Shown: positions 41,211-51,700, counted from the first letter of the stretch. The stretch: 64,000 nt of DNA from CAYMYN01 sp964394665 (GCA_964394665.1 CAYMYN010000005.1:1-64000), one strand, 5' to 3'. Notes: a model not told the origin generated them from the sequence alone. Program-made: numbers and translations.

Positions 41211-41511
41211 GCGGCAGAGGGTAGGGCGAGCGGGGCTCGTGTGCGTCGGGTGCGGGGGGCGCGGCGAGTCTTACCGTCCCCGAACGCAACCGCCCGGCGG
41301 GCCATAGGATCGAGCGGTCGGTCGGCGATCGGGTGGGGGAGGGTCCCGAGAGTTGCCGCCGGCCCGATCGGGGGCCGACCCGATCCGCGGCGAGCTCCGC
41401 CGCTCCCCGTCCGCGGCGACGTCACCCACCCGGCCGCAGCGCCGGTCCGTCCGCTCACCCCCACTCGGAATCCAGTTGGCGCCCAATCGGGGCCCCCAAC
41501 CCAAGCCTTTC

Positions 41512-41549
41512 AATCAAACGATTGATTCTGGGTCGGTCGCCCCTACGCT
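41512..41549 (+). promoter_or_regulatory. TetR operator overlapping the -35 box of the efflux operon
   Basis: AATCAA-ACGA-TTGATT (41512-41527) is a perfect inverted repeat in an AT-rich island. Its right arm TTGATT (41522-41527) also works as a -35 box, 16 bases before TACGCT (41544-41549), and the TetR start codon is at 41559. A repressor bound here would block RNA polymerase, so the TetR protein probably represses itself and the pump genes. The rest of 41211-41558 (348 bases upstream of the TetR gene) holds no gene that I can support. Confidence 0.6.
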
Positions 41550-41558
41550 TTCCGCCCC

Positions 41559-42296
41559 ATGTCGGCGGACCGCAACCAGCCCACCCGCGAGGCGCTCCTC
41601 GACGCGGCCGAAGAGCTCTTCGCCGCGCGGGGCTACGCGGACGTCGGGAACCGCGAGCTCGTCGCCCGCGCGGGCGCCAACGTCGCGGCCATCGCCTACC
41701 ACTTCGGCTCGAAACGCGGCCTCTACCTCGAGACCGTGCGGCGCTCCTGCCTGCGCCCCGAAGCCCAGGTGGGCTGGGACCTGCTGCGGGCTCCCGCGCC
41801 CGATCCCCCCGCGGCGGCGGCGCGCCTGGTGGCGTTCCTGCGCCACTGGATGACCACCATCCTGGCGGACAGCGAGCTGGCCTGCGGCGGGGTGCTCCTG
41901 CTGCGCGAGGCGATCCGCCCCAGCGAGGCCCTGCCCGAGTTGGTCGAGGGCTTCACCCGACCGAACGAGGACCTGCTCGCCCAAGCCCTGGAGCCCCTGA
42001 TGCCCGATGCCCCGCTCGAGGAGCTGCGTCTGTGCGCGCGCTGCCTCTTCGGGCAGGTCCTGATCCATCGCATCTACCGCCCATTCTTCGAGCGCCACTC
42101 CGCGCCCAACCGCTACGCCGCGGACGAGCTGGTCCACATCGCGGACCACCTCGCGCGCTTCAGCCTTCGCGGCCTGGCTTGCTCCGAGGAACTCGTCGAG
42201 CACGCGCTCACCCACGCGCACCTGCGCCTTCCCACCGAGACCATCGCCCCGACCGCGGGCGAGGGGCCCGCGTCCACCACCAGCCTCGAGGCGTAG
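41559..42296 (+). CDS. TetR-family repressor of the efflux operon
   Basis: A 245-residue regulator. The N-terminal TetR helix-turn-helix is complete (REALLDAAEELFAARGYADV, NRELVARAGANVAAIAYHFG, SKRGLYLETV). The C-terminal domain resembles the CecR/DUF1956 class (GVLLLREAIRPSEALPELV), which often controls RND efflux pumps. It lies first in a same-strand set with the adaptor (48-base gap) and the pump. A palindromic operator sits just upstream over the promoter, so autorepression and release by a toxic ligand is the likely mode. The ligand is unknown. Confidence 0.92.
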   Translation: MSADRNQPTREALLDAAEELFAARGYADVGNRELVARAGANVAAIAYHFGSKRGLYLETVRRSCLRPEAQVGWDLLRAPAPDPPAAAARLVAFLRHWMTTILADSELACGGVLLLREAIRPSEALPELVEGFTRPNEDLLAQALEPLMPDAPLEELRLCARCLFGQVLIHRIYRPFFERHSAPNRYAADELVHIADHLARFSLRGLACSEELVEHALTHAHLRLPTETIAPTAGEGPASTTSLEA

Positions 42297-42344
42297 CCCC
42301 CCGAGGTTCCCGTCCTGCTCGCCGACCCGAACCCGAGAGCTCCC

Positions 42345-43481
42345 ATGCCGTCCATCCTCCGTCCGCTGCAGGCCGCCCTGCTGTCCTTCGCCGCCATCGC
42401 GGGCGCGCCGGCGCTCGCCGCCCAGGCCCCGCCGAGCCCCGTGCGGGTGCTCCCGGTCGAGCAAGGGGAAGTGGCCGACCTGCGGCCGGTGAGCGGCAGC
42501 GTGCGCGCCGCGCAGCGCGCGTTGGTCGCGGCCGAGGAGTCGGGCCTGGTGCTCGAGCTCCGTGCGCGCGAAGGCCAGCGCATCACCAAGGGCGAAGTGC
42601 TCGCGCGTCTGGATTCGACGCGCCTCGAGCTCGAGCTGTCCCGCGCGCGGGCCGAGGAGCGGCTGGCGGCGGCGACGTCCGTCGAGCGCGAGGTGGCCCT
42701 CGAACGCGCGCGGCGCGACCTCGCGATCCTCGAGGATCTCGCGCGCCGGGATGCCGGCAATGCGCGCGAGTTGGCGGACGCGGCCTCCGACGTGCGCGCG
42801 GCCGAGGCACGTCTGGCCCAGGCCGCGGCCGAGCGTGAAGTGGTCGCCGCGCGGCGCGAGCTGCTCGAGCAGCGCATCGCCGACATGACGCCGCGCGCGC
42901 CCTTCGACGGCGTCGTGACGGCGCGCCACACCGAGGCGGGGCAGTGGATCGACGCGGGGGGCGCGCTCCTCGACCTCGTCTCGAGCGAGCCCGGCGAGAT
43001 CTGGCTCGACGTTCCCCAGCGCCACTTCGTCGCCCTGCGCGAGTTCAGCGGCTCGCTGCGCGTGACCGACGACGCGACCGGCACGGCCGTCGAGGTCGGG
43101 GCCTGGCGCCTCGTGCCTGACGTCGATCCCCGGGTGCGCACCTTCCGCTTGATCGGGTCGTTGCCCGCGGCGAGCGCGATCGTCCCGGGCATGTCGGTGC
43201 GCGCCGACGTCCCGAGCGGCGAACGCGCGAACCACCTGCTCCTCTCGCCCGACGCGATCCTGCGCTCGGAAACCGGCCCCTACGTCTACGTCGCCGCCCC
43301 CTCGCCCCAGGGTCAGGGCCAGGTGGCGATGATGACGCCGATCGAGGTGCTCTTTTACAGCGAGGGCCGGGCCGTGGTGCGCTCGCCGCGCCTGGCACCC
43401 GGGACCATGGTGGTCGTCGAGGGCAACGAACGCCTCTACCCGATGGCACCCATCGCGCCGCAGGAGGCGCGAGCGCAATGA
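42345..43481 (+). CDS. RND efflux periplasmic adaptor protein
   Basis: A 378-residue membrane-fusion protein with signal peptide (LSFAAIAGAPALAAQA). A lipoyl half-domain (SGSVRAAQRALVAAEESGLV, REGQRITKGEVLARLD) and a long alpha-helical hairpin (about residues 110-185, rich in Arg/Glu/Ala) are followed by the second lipoyl half (MTPRAPFDGVVTARHTEAGQ), a beta-barrel and the membrane-proximal domain. The protein should bridge the RND pump and the outer-membrane channel. It overlaps the next gene in ATGA, so adaptor and pump are made together. It has no lipobox, so it is attached by other means. Confidence 0.93.
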   Translation: MPSILRPLQAALLSFAAIAGAPALAAQAPPSPVRVLPVEQGEVADLRPVSGSVRAAQRALVAAEESGLVLELRAREGQRITKGEVLARLDSTRLELELSRARAEERLAAATSVEREVALERARRDLAILEDLARRDAGNARELADAASDVRAAEARLAQAAAEREVVAARRELLEQRIADMTPRAPFDGVVTARHTEAGQWIDAGGALLDLVSSEPGEIWLDVPQRHFVALREFSGSLRVTDDATGTAVEVGAWRLVPDVDPRVRTFRLIGSLPAASAIVPGMSVRADVPSGERANHLLLSPDAILRSETGPYVYVAAPSPQGQGQVAMMTPIEVLFYSEGRAVVRSPRLAPGTMVVVEGNERLYPMAPIAPQEARAQ

Positions 43482-46400
43482 ACCTCGTCCAACTCGCCGT
43501 CCGTCAGCCGGTCACCATCGCGGTCGGGGTCATCCTGATCCTGCTCGCGGGCGTGGTCTCGCTGCGGCGCATACCGATCCAGCTCACGCCCAACGTCGAG
43601 GACACGATCATCGCCGTCACGACGCGTTGGGAAGGCGCCAGCCCCCTGGAGATCGAGCGCGAAGTCGTCGACCGCCAGGAAGAACGCCTGCAGAGCATCA
43701 CCAACCTCAAGAGCATCACGTCGGAGAGCCAGCAGGACCTGGGCACGATCCGCCTCGAGTTCAACGTCGGGACGACCAAGGAGCAGGCGCTGCGCGAGGT
43801 CAGCGACAAGCTGCGCGAGGTGCCGCGTTACCCGGAGAACGTGGACGAGCCCGTCATCCAGGCTTCGGACCCCGAGAACCGGGACTACATCGCTTGGATC
43901 GTGCTGCGCAGCGACGACCCGGACTTCGACGTGCGCAGCCTGCAGGACTTCGTCGAGGATCGCGTCAAGCCGATCTTCGAGCGAGTGTCCGGCGTCTCGG
44001 AGATCAACGTCCTGGGCGGCAACCCGCGCGAAGTCCAGGTGCGCTTCGACCCTGCGCTGCTCGCCAGCAAGGGCATCACGCCCTCACGCTTCGCGCAGGC
44101 GATCCAGGCCCAGAACCGCGACGTATCCGGCGGGCGCCTCGCGGAGTCGAAGGCCGACGTTCGCGTGCGCCTGGTCGGGCAGTTCTCGAGTGTGGCGGAC
44201 GTCGAGAACGCGGTGGTCGCCCACTCCGAGGGCGGCCCGATCTACGTCCGCGACCTGGCCGAGGTCGTGGAGACCTACAAGGAGCCGACGGGGTTCGTGC
44301 GTTCGCGCGGCCAGGCGGTGCTGGCCATCAACGCCCAACGGGAAGTAGGGGCCAACGTGATGGCGGTCATGGCCGGCATCCGCTCCGCGATCGCGGACCT
44401 CAACTCCCCCGGTGGCGTGCTCGACACGCAGGCACGCCGCCTGGGCCTCGAGGGCGCCTTGCGCCTGGAGCAGGTCTACGACCAGACGATCTACATCGAC
44501 GACGCCCTGGCCCTGGTGCAGAACAACATCTGGATCGGCGGGGGCCTGGCGATCCTGATCCTGCTGCTGTTCCTGCGCTCCCTGCGCACGGCCGGCATCA
44601 TCGCCCTGGCGATTCCGATCTCGGTCGTCGGCGCGGTCGTCGCCATGGTCGGGCTCGGGCGCTCGATCAACGTCATCAGCCTGGCGGGCATGGCCTTCGC
44701 CGTCGGCATGGTGGTCGACAACGCGATCGTGGTGCTCGAGAACGTGTACCGGCACCTCGAGCTGGGCAAGAACTCCGTGCGCGCCGCCATCGACGGCGGA
44801 CGTGAGGTGTTCGGCGCCGTGCTCGCCTCCACTCTGACCACGGTGGTCGTGTTCGTCCCGATCCTGCTCGTCGAGGAAGAGGCGGGCCAGCTCTTCCGCG
44901 ACATCTCGCTGGCGATCGTGGCCGCCGTGGCGCTCTCCCTGCTGGTTTCGGTCACGGTCATCCCGACGTTGGCCGCGCGCCTGCTCAAGAACAAGGACAA
45001 GGCCCTGGCCAAGCCCCGTCGCCGCGGCCCGTTCGCGCGCCTGCCCGAGGCGGTCGCGAACCTCATCTACTGGCTCAACGGGAGCTGGGTCCTGCGTACC
45101 GTTGTCGTGGTGATCCTGGCCGGCGCTTCGATCTTCGGCACGCTCAAGCTCCTGCCACCCGCGGACTACCTGCCCCAGGGAAACCGCAACCTGATCTTCG
45201 GCCTCCTCATCCCGCCGCCGAGCTACAGCCTCGATCAGCGCAACGTGCTCGCCGAACGCATCGAGTCCACGGTGCGTCCCTACTGGGAGGCCGCGCTCAC
45301 TGAGCCGGGAAGCCCGGAACGGGCCTCCCTGCCCGAGATCGACGTCCACACGCCCGACGGCCAGCTCCAGCGCACCACGGTGCCGCCGGCGATCATCAAC
45401 TACTTCCTGGTCAGCTTGACAGGTTTCATGTTCCACGGCGGCATCGCCGAGGAACCCGAGCGCGTCGCCGACCTGATGCCGCTCTTCGCGCAGGCGACGC
45501 GCTCGGACGTCGCCCCGGGAGTCTTCTCCTTCGCCTTCCAGGTGCCGCTCTTCCGCCTCGGCGGCCGCACCGGTTCGGCGATCAAGATCAACTTCGTCGG
45601 CGAGAACCTCGACGAGGTAAGCAGCTCGGCCCTGGCCGTCTTCATGCGCATGATGGGCCTGTACGGCCCGGGCACGGTGCAGCCCGATCCCAGCAACTTC
45701 AACGTGCCCACGCCCGAGGTGCAGCTCGTGCCCGATCGGTTGCGGATGGCCGAGGCGGGGCTCGACTACGAGGACGTCGCCATCGCCAGCCGGGCCATGG
45801 GCGACGGTGCGATCATCGGGGAGTACCGCCTCGAGGGCGAGGCCATCGACCTCAAGATCATCTCCAAGGACGCCCTGCTACCCGGCGCCCTGGCGAGCAT
45901 CGGAGAGAACCCGATCGCCACGCCATCGGGCCAGGTGATCCCGCTGGGCTCCGTGGCGCCGCCCACGCGGGTCAACGCCGCGCAGCAGATCAACCGCGTC
46001 GGCCGCCAGCGCGCGGTGTCGCTGCAGTTCACGCCGCCCGAGGGCATGCCGCTCGAGCGCGCGGTGTCCGAAGTCTCGAACCTGCTGGAGGAGATGCGCG
46101 CCGCCGGCGCGATACCTCAGGACGTCGACACGACGTTCACAGGCTCCGCCAGCAAGCTCGCCGCGGTGCAGAACGCCCTGCTCGGCGACAAGACCTTGAT
46201 CGGAACGCTCGGCAGCTCGCTCTTCCTCGCGCTCACGGTCGTGTACCTGATGATGTGCGTGCTCTTCCAGAGCTTCCTGCGCCCCTTGGTGATCATGGTC
46301 AGCGTGCCGCTCGCGACGTTGGGCGGTTTCGCGGCGCTCTCCGCCGTGCACGCTTGGAGCGTCGCCGATCCCTACATGCCGATCCAGAAGCTCGACGTCC

Positions 46401-48544
46401 TGACGATGCTCGGGTTCGTGATCCTGATCGGCGTGGTCGTGAACAACGCGATCCTGATCGTGCACCAGGCGCTGAACTTCATGCGCGGCAGCGAGGAAGC
46501 GGGCGAGTGGGGCGAGGCCGCCATGACGCCCCGCCGAGCCATCTCGGAGGCCGTGCGCACCCGCGTGCGGCCGATCTTCATGAGCACGCTGACCTCGGTC
46601 GGCGGCATGGCGCCGCTCGTGCTCATGCCGGGCTCGGGCTCGGAGCTCTACCGCGGCCTGGGCAGCGTGGTCGTCGGCGGCCTGTTGGTCTCGACGGTCT
46701 TCACGCTGCTGCTCGTGCCGTTGCTCTTCTCCCTGGTCACCGACATCCAGCAGCGTCTGGGCATGCTGCGCGAGACGGACGAGGCCCACCAACGCGAGCT
46801 GGCCCGCGCCAAGAGCCCGTCGACGGCACAGGTCGCGACGGTGGTCCTCCTTTTGGCGCTGCTTCCCGGCTGGCTCGGTTCCTGCTCCAGCCCGCGCGCG
46901 TCCGATTCGACCTATGCCCAGCTCGCCCGGAGCGCACAGGAACGCCGTGCGGCCGAGGTCGCGCGCGCGGCCGAGCCGCACAGGACGGCGCAGAGCGAGT
47001 CCGCGCTGGGCGAGGAGCTGCGCGGCCGCATGACCGCGCTCGAGCTGATCGGGGGGCGCGCCTCGTGGCAGGACCTCGAGCCCGATCTGGGCGAAGACCT
47101 GCTCGGCGTGGAGCAGGAGCTCGCCCCGATCACGCTCGAACGCGCGGTCCTGCTCGCCGCCGAGCACAACCTGGGCCTGCGTTTCGCGCGGCTGCGGCCC
47201 CAGATCGCCGCCGAGGGCCTCTCGCGCGAGGACTCCGCCTTCGACCCGGTCTTCTTCGCGGACCTGGAGTACGAGGACTTCGAGCAACCGCGCACCGTCC
47301 CGGTGCTCGGTGGCGTGCAGCTCGGCACACCGCTGAGCGCCGCCGAGCGCGCGCGGGCGCAGCTCGGCGTGCGCCAACTCCTGCACACGGGCGCGACGGT
47401 GCAGGCCTCGACCTTCCTCGAGCGCTACGAGAACCAGACCCCGGGCATCGATTACCTGCCGGATCCCGCTTGGCGCTCGGGCGTGGCGCTCGACGTGGTG
47501 CAACCGTTGCTCTCGGGCGCGGGTCGTTCGTTCACCGACGCGGCGCGCGAGTTGGCGCGCAGCGAGCAGCGCCGCAGCGAGGAGGAACTGCGCGCCGAGC
47601 TCCTGATCGTGGCCGCCTTCGTCGAACAGGCCTTCTGGGACCTGCGCGAGGCCCGCGGTCGCTTGCAGATCCAGCAGCGCCTGACCCAGCAGGGTGCGGA
47701 AGTCGAGCGTGTGCTGCGCGAGCGACGCGGCTTCGACGTGCAGCCCGCCGAGTACGCCGACGCACTGGCGACCCTCGAGCAGCGCCGCGCGGATCTCGTG
47801 CGTGCCCGGGCCCTGCTGCGCGCGGCCTCGGACCGCCTCAAGTCCTTGCTCGACGCGCCGGGCGTGGGCCTGGACGCCGAGGACCTGCTGCTCGCCGTGG
47901 ACGACTTCCACACGGAACCGACCCCGATCGACCTGGGTGAGGCGGTCGCGACCGCCCTGGAGCGCCGCCCCGAGCTGCGCGCCGCGCTCTCTGCGATCGA
48001 CGACGCCGACCTGCGCGTCGCGGTCGCGCGCAGCCTGCGTCGGCCGCGCCTGGACCTCGTCGGACGGGTCGAGGTGCTCGGCGAGGACGACTCCTTCGGC
48101 GATGGCTACGGCTCCTTGGCCGAGGACGACCTGCTCAGCTACCTGGTCGCGCTGCGCCTCGAGGTCCCCTTCGGCAACCGCGGGCCGCGCGCCGATCTGC
48201 GCCGGGCCGAGCTCGAGGCGCGGGCCGCTTCGCTGCGCCACGAGCAGGAGATGCGCAACGTGGTGCTCGAGGTCAAGACGGCCCTGCGCGACCTGGTGAC
48301 GAGCTACGAGCTGATCGGCGCCGCCCGCTCGTTCCGCATCGCCCAGAGCGAGAACCTGCGCGAGCTGTTGCTCGAGAAGGAGCGACGCCGCAGCCTGACC
48401 CCCGAGTTCCTGCGCCTCGAGTTCGACCGCCAGGATCGCCTGGCCCGCGCTCAGCTCGATGAGCTGCAGGCCATCGCCAACTACAACCGCGCCCTGGCCG
48501 CCTTCCACCGCGCCACCGGCACGGGCCCCCTGCTCGCCCCGTGA
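43478..48544 (+). CDS. RND efflux pump fused in frame to a TolC-type outer-membrane channel
   Basis: One uninterrupted 1688-codon frame. Residues 1-1118 are a complete RND pump of the AcrB/HAE1 type: LRRIPIQLTPNVEDTI in the first pore segment, GMVVDNAIVVLENVYRHLE in TM4, GVVVNNAILIVHQALNF in TM10, two periplasmic halves and twelve helices. After a short cytoplasmic linker, an added helix VATVVLLLALLPGWLGSC (1119-1136) ends in a lipobox-like WLGSC. Residues 1137-1688 are a TolC-family channel with its two duplicated helical repeats (PITLERAVLLAAEHNLGLRF, PIDLGEAVATALERRPELRA). In other systems pump and channel are separate proteins. Internal ATG 46763 could start the channel alone, but no ribosome site precedes it. 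Confidence 0.9.
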   Translation: MNLVQLAVRQPVTIAVGVILILLAGVVSLRRIPIQLTPNVEDTIIAVTTRWEGASPLEIEREVVDRQEERLQSITNLKSITSESQQDLGTIRLEFNVGTTKEQALREVSDKLREVPRYPENVDEPVIQASDPENRDYIAWIVLRSDDPDFDVRSLQDFVEDRVKPIFERVSGVSEINVLGGNPREVQVRFDPALLASKGITPSRFAQAIQAQNRDVSGGRLAESKADVRVRLVGQFSSVADVENAVVAHSEGGPIYVRDLAEVVETYKEPTGFVRSRGQAVLAINAQREVGANVMAVMAGIRSAIADLNSPGGVLDTQARRLGLEGALRLEQVYDQTIYIDDALALVQNNIWIGGGLAILILLLFLRSLRTAGIIALAIPISVVGAVVAMVGLGRSINVISLAGMAFAVGMVVDNAIVVLENVYRHLELGKNSVRAAIDGGREVFGAVLASTLTTVVVFVPILLVEEEAGQLFRDISLAIVAAVALSLLVSVTVIPTLAARLLKNKDKALAKPRRRGPFARLPEAVANLIYWLNGSWVLRTVVVVILAGASIFGTLKLLPPADYLPQGNRNLIFGLLIPPPSYSLDQRNVLAERIESTVRPYWEAALTEPGSPERASLPEIDVHTPDGQLQRTTVPPAIINYFLVSLTGFMFHGGIAEEPERVADLMPLFAQATRSDVAPGVFSFAFQVPLFRLGGRTGSAIKINFVGENLDEVSSSALAVFMRMMGLYGPGTVQPDPSNFNVPTPEVQLVPDRLRMAEAGLDYEDVAIASRAMGDGAIIGEYRLEGEAIDLKIISKDALLPGALASIGENPIATPSGQVIPLGSVAPPTRVNAAQQINRVGRQRAVSLQFTPPEGMPLERAVSEVSNLLEEMRAAGAIPQDVDTTFTGSASKLAAVQNALLGDKTLIGTLGSSLFLALTVVYLMMCVLFQSFLRPLVIMVSVPLATLGGFAALSAVHAWSVADPYMPIQKLDVLTMLGFVILIGVVVNNAILIVHQALNFMRGSEEAGEWGEAAMTPRRAISEAVRTRVRPIFMSTLTSVGGMAPLVLMPGSGSELYRGLGSVVVGGLLVSTVFTLLLVPLLFSLVTDIQQRLGMLRETDEAHQRELARAKSPSTAQVATVVLLLALLPGWLGSCSSPRASDSTYAQLARSAQERRAAEVARAAEPHRTAQSESALGEELRGRMTALELIGGRASWQDLEPDLGEDLLGVEQELAPITLERAVLLAAEHNLGLRFARLRPQIAAEGLSREDSAFDPVFFADLEYEDFEQPRTVPVLGGVQLGTPLSAAERARAQLGVRQLLHTGATVQASTFLERYENQTPGIDYLPDPAWRSGVALDVVQPLLSGAGRSFTDAARELARSEQRRSEEELRAELLIVAAFVEQAFWDLREARGRLQIQQRLTQQGAEVERVLRERRGFDVQPAEYADALATLEQRRADLVRARALLRAASDRLKSLLDAPGVGLDAEDLLLAVDDFHTEPTPIDLGEAVATALERRPELRAALSAIDDADLRVAVARSLRRPRLDLVGRVEVLGEDDSFGDGYGSLAEDDLLSYLVALRLEVPFGNRGPRADLRRAELEARAASLRHEQEMRNVVLEVKTALRDLVTSYELIGAARSFRIAQSENLRELLLEKERRRSLTPEFLRLEFDRQDRLARAQLDELQAIANYNRALAAFHRATGTGPLLAP

Positions 48545-48587
48545 ACGCCCGCGCGGGGCCGCCGACGGATGGAGCAAGGGAGTCGGG

Positions 48588-48623
48588 AAAAAGCCAACCG
48601 CAACGGCTTCCGCGGCGTTGGCT
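48588..48623. repeat. A-tract and imperfect inverted repeat
   Basis: Five A (48588-48592) run into AGCCAAC (48592-48598), which pairs with GTTGGCT (48617-48623). Two inner GC pairs extend the stem past a one-base bulge. It follows the pump-channel gene and precedes the large secreted-protein gene. Read on the minus strand it is a hairpin plus T-run like the one at 13781-13810. A -10-like TAGGGT (48623-48628) follows. It may separate two transcription units. Confidence 0.4.
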
Positions 48624-48711
48624 AGGGTGAACCATCCCCGGGGGCGCTTTGCCCATGGGGTCCGTGCCCGTCCTCGGGCACCCACGCGGTCCCGATCCCG
48701 CCCGTCCTGCG

Positions 48712-51700
48712 ATGATCCGTTCCCCGAAGACTCCGCCCGTCCGGCCCTCGCTCCTCGCCGCCCTCCTGCTCTGCCTCGCCGGCCCGCTCGGCGCCCAGGG
48801 GACTCCGATCGGGTTTGCGGAGACCTTCGCCCTGGCCGCCGACCGCGAGCGGGCCCTCGCGGAGCTCGTGCCGGGCTCGCCCGAGCACTTCTACTACTCC
48901 TGTTTGCACGCCCAGCACCTGGGCGAGCTCGGGCGCGTCGACGGGCTCTTGCGCGCTTGGCGCGAGCGCCACGGCGACTCGGACCCGCGCCAGGATCGGG
49001 TCGCGCTGCGCCAGACGTTGCTGCGCGCCTCCCAGGATCCCCAGGGCTCCTACCGCGACCTCGTGCGGCGCCTGGGGCTGCGCTTCGATCAACGGCCCGC
49101 GCTCGGCGAGACGAACCGCGACCTGCCGACGCGCCTCGACTCGAACGAGTTGACCGACGAGGTCTGGCTGCGGGACGCCCTGAGCCGGCACCCCCGATCC
49201 CTGCGCGGCCTCGAGGACGGAGCCCTGACGCGCATGGCCGCGCGCGACCTCACGGCTGGCGAGCTGCGCGAGCTCCTCGGGCGCTTGCACCGTCCGGACG
49301 TGCCCGGGCTGGCGCGCCTGGTCGTGCGCGAGCTGGGCCTGAACGGCAGCCGCGGCTTCGGTGCCTTCCCGATCCACGGCCGCTTGCTGTTGGCGCAGCT
49401 CGAGGAGTGCCTCTCCCTGCGCCCCGAGCTGCTGGCCGACTCGAACTTCGTGCGCACCTACCTCGTGCGCCTCACCCCCGGCGCCGACGACGACCCCCGC
49501 GACCCCGCGGTGCGCCTGGCCCACATCGAGCGGCTCGAACGCTTCGCCGCGCGCCTGCCCGCGGCCTTCGACAGCCTGCGGGCCCACGTCCTGTATCACC
49601 GCCTGGATCTCGACCTCGACCTCGACCAGCTCGACGCGGAGCGCCTGCTCGCCTACCTGCGCGTCGCGCGCCAGGCAGCCTACATCGACCCGGTCCAGCG
49701 CGAGCAGCCGGCGGTGAGCCTCTCGGAGAACTGGATGACGGGCCTGGCGCCGATCGCCGCCGACGAGCCGCTGGTGCGCGAGTACCTGGGCCGGCTGTGC
49801 GAGCGCCTCGACTCCTTCCAACGCTTCGTCGGAGTCCTGCGCCGCGACTACGTCCAGCGCATCTTCGCCGAGGCCAAGATCCTCTCCGGCGCGCCCGATC
49901 CCGAACGTTGGTTCGCGCTGCTCGAGGACCCGCGGGTCGTCGAGGAGCTCAAGCGGCGGGTGGAGCTGCGCCTGCCGCGCGGCCTGGCGCGCAGCTTCGG
50001 CCCCGACGAGCCGGTACGCCTCGCCATCGACGTCAAGAACGTCGACACGCTGCTGGTGAAGGTCTTCGAGATCGACGCGGCGGCCTTCTACATCGCCCAG
50101 GGCGCCGCGCCACGCCTGCGCGAGCTCGACGCGACCCTCGACCTCGACGGCCTGGTGGCGCACGAGGAGCGCGCCCATCGCTACGAGGAGTCGCCGATGC
50201 GCCGCGTGCGGCGCACCTTCGACTTCCCCGAGCTCGACGAGCCGGGCGTCTACGTCGTCGAGTGGATCGGCAACGGGATCGCCAGCCGAGCCGTGATCCG
50301 CAAGGGCACCCTGCGCGTCACCGAGCGCGTCGGCGCGGCCGGCCACGTGCTGCGCGTGGTGGACGAGCAGGGCCAGCCGGCCGTGGGCGCCAGCCTGCTC
50401 TACGCCGGGCGCGAGTACGTCCCCGACGAACGCGGCGAGATCGCGATCCCCTTCAGCACCGATCCGGGCTTGCGGCACCTGGTGTTGCGGCGCGGCAACC
50501 TGGCGGTGCTCGAGGAGTTCGAGCACCTGGCGGAGACCTACGCGCTGGAGGCCCCCGTGCACGTCGAGCGCGAAGCGCTGCTCGCCGGCGAGCGCGCCAC
50601 CCTCGTCGTGCGCCCGCGCCTCCAGGTGGCGGGCCGGCCAATCAGCCTGGCGTTGCTGGAAGGCGCGCGCTTGGAGCTACGCGCCACGGACCTCGACGGT
50701 GTCGTCGCCGCATCGACCGTGCGCAACCTCGAGCTGCGCAACGGCGTCGAGTTCGTGCACGAGTTCAACGTACCGCCGCGCACCCAGTCCTTCAGCGTGC
50801 AGCTCGCCGGCCGCGTGCGAAGCCTCAGCGAGTCCAAGGACGTCGAGCTCGCCGCGAACGTGGTCCTGTTCCCGCTCAACGGCATCGACGCCACCGACGA
50901 GCTGTGGACGCCGCTCCTGGCGCGCGCCGAGGAAGGCTACTGGCTCGAGGTGCGCGGCAAGAACGGGGAACTCGGGGCCGGCCGCGTCGTGCAGGTGACG
51001 CTCCAGCACCGCGACTACACGACCGCGCGTACGTTCCAGCTCCAGAGCGACGCGCAAGGGCGGATCGGGCTCGGCCCGCTCGAGCACATCTCGCGCCTCG
51101 AGGTGGGCGGGATCGGCGAGCGGCCCGCGGCCTGGTGGCTGGCTGCGCCGACGCCCGGCGGCCGGCCGCGCAAGCTGCACGCCCTCGAAGGTGAAGCGAT
51201 CCGGGTTCCCTGGGACGGCGCGGACTCCTTCTCGCTCTTCGAGCTGCGCGGCGGCCAGTTCGCCTTCGAGCGCAGCGAGCGCGGCGCGAGCTGGGGCGGT
51301 AGCTACCTCTCGCTCGGCGACCTCGCGGCCGGCGATTACCGCCTGGAGCTGCACGGGATCGGCCGCGTGTACGACCTGCGCGTGACGCGCGGGCAGCGGG
51401 CAGCGGGCCACGCCTGGGGTGCGGTACGACGGCTCGAGCTCTCCCGGCCGCTCGAGCTCACGATCCGAGAGGCTTCGGTGCGCGGGGAGGAGCTCGTCGT
51501 GCAACTCGCCGGTGCCGGCCCGGATGCGCGGGTCCACGTCAGCGCCCTGCGCTACGTCCCCGACGTCGACGGCCATCGCCGTCTGGGCCTGGGCCGTCTG
51601 CGGAACCTCGACTGGGACGCGCTCCACGCACCGGAGAACCAGTACGAGTCCGGCCGGCGCATCAGCGACGAGTACCGCTACATCCTCGAGCGCCGCTTCG

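Noticed and set aside
46763..46765. An independent start codon for the outer-membrane channel part
   Set aside because: The ATG is in frame, but no Shine-Dalgarno sequence precedes it and no stop ends the pump part, so a single fused frame is the better reading.
45878..48685. Long open frames on the minus strand opposite the pump-channel gene and elsewhere (for example 60024-63959 and 6048-9083)
   Set aside because: At about 70% GC stop codons are rare, and these frames are Arg/Pro/Ala-rich mirror translations of real genes with no family motifs or ribosome sites.
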